Assembly: GCA_038231615.1 (NCBI GenBank)
Contig: JBBRLA010000625.1
Coordinates: 1 to 5,103 of the forward strand
From: JBBRLA01 sp038231615
GTDB lineage: Bacteria > Myxococcota_A > Polyangia > Palsa-1104 > JAEUJZ01
Direction: 5' to 3'
DNA length: 5,103 nt
Shown: positions 4,980 through 5,103 of the stretch, piece after piece
Layout: every line of letters starts with the position of its first letter
Numbering within the stretch: the first letter of the stretch is position 1
Translations under genes and position numbers: made by a program
The notes under the pieces: model-generated
Databases searched by the model: none
What the model saw: only the letters and a program-made list of their open reading frames with translations
Told to the model about the DNA's origin: nothing

Positions 4980-5103
4980 GGTGTCTTCGAGTCTCACGTT
5001 CGTTTCGCTCTCCTCTCCGTTTGGCCCTTCACGGCGCTGAAGGCTTCTGGTCTCGGGGCGCACCCCGGACCAGCTTCTGCGCAGCTACTACGGCCTCTGC
5101 TGA

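Larger units (their letters stand above)
4725..5103 (-). mobile_element. Group II intron, 3' portion, with most of its RT gene missing
   Basis: Read on the minus strand, this is the 3' part of a group II self-splicing intron. Domain V and a well-paired domain VI are present, and the intron ends in the consensus form at 4725 (…CTACCCGAT). Upstream are helices typical of the region before the maturase gene: CCTTCA/TGAAGG around 5023-5040 and an 11-bp stem around 5048-5075. A short reverse-transcriptase N-terminal stub follows. The ORF that normally fills domain IV (about 1.2-1.5 kb) is absent, so the copy cannot encode its own maturase. Domain I is not in view and should lie past the right edge. 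Such ORF-less introns can still splice or move if a related maturase acts in trans; none is visible here. Confidence 0.82.

Noticed and set aside
4692..5063. 123-codon minus-strand open frame
   Set aside because: It runs through intron RNA structure (domains V and VI). Only the stretch at about 4860-4979 resembles protein, as an RT N-terminal stub.
5059..5063. GTGCG as the intron 5' splice site on the minus strand
   Set aside because: It sits at the loop of a strong hairpin, and the ~90 bases before the RT stub cannot hold domains I-III. The 5' end more likely lies beyond the right edge.
1..5103. CRISPR arrays, tRNA or rRNA genes
   Set aside because: No regularly spaced repeats, cloverleaf sequences or rRNA signatures were seen on either strand.

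Overview
The window looks like an accessory (mobile or genomic-island) stretch from a high-GC Gram-negative bacterium. A myxobacterial or other high-GC proteobacterial host would fit the IS91-type transposase, the PIN toxin style and the group II intron type, but that is inference from style; no taxonomic marker gene is present. Most of the window is visibly GC-rich. About 2570-4610 is clearly AT-richer, with different codon use, so the gene pair there was probably acquired separately.

Layout, left to right. (1) 1-725 (+): C-terminal part of an IS91-family transposase, cut by the window edge and broken by a single-base frameshift in a C run near 484-487. (2) 726-1206: mostly non-coding, with small hairpins, a doubtful 52-codon ORF, and on the minus strand a stranded copy of a gene tail. 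(3) 1207-1907 (+): a two-gene toxin-antitoxin module, a small helical antitoxin and a PIN-domain (VapC-like) ribonuclease, overlapping by 3 bases. (4) 1965 to about 2396 (-): an unrecognised helical protein with two HEAT-like units. Its last ~25 codons and 33 bases after its stop are repeated without gaps at 1019-1128, so the toxin-antitoxin module lies between two direct repeats of about 110 bp. (5) 2630-4638 (+): an AT-rich operon of a TRAFAC-type GTPase and a single-pass membrane protein, joined by a 4-base ATGA overlap. The GTPase is interrupted by one in-frame TAA between its G1 and G3 motifs, and everything downstream stays in frame. A hairpin overlaps the stop codon of the second gene. 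(6) 4725-5103 (-): the 3' part of a group II intron with clear domains V and VI and a bulged branch-point A. Its reverse-transcriptase gene has been reduced to an N-terminal stub, and the intron probably continues past the right edge.

The most interesting unit is the GTPase plus membrane-protein pair. Its context (toxin-antitoxin, IS91, group II intron, atypical base composition) and the GTPase type suggest a conflict or defence system related to the bacterial GTPase-associated systems, but no sequence here proves that role. The internal stop codon means the copy may be dead, recoded or mis-sequenced.
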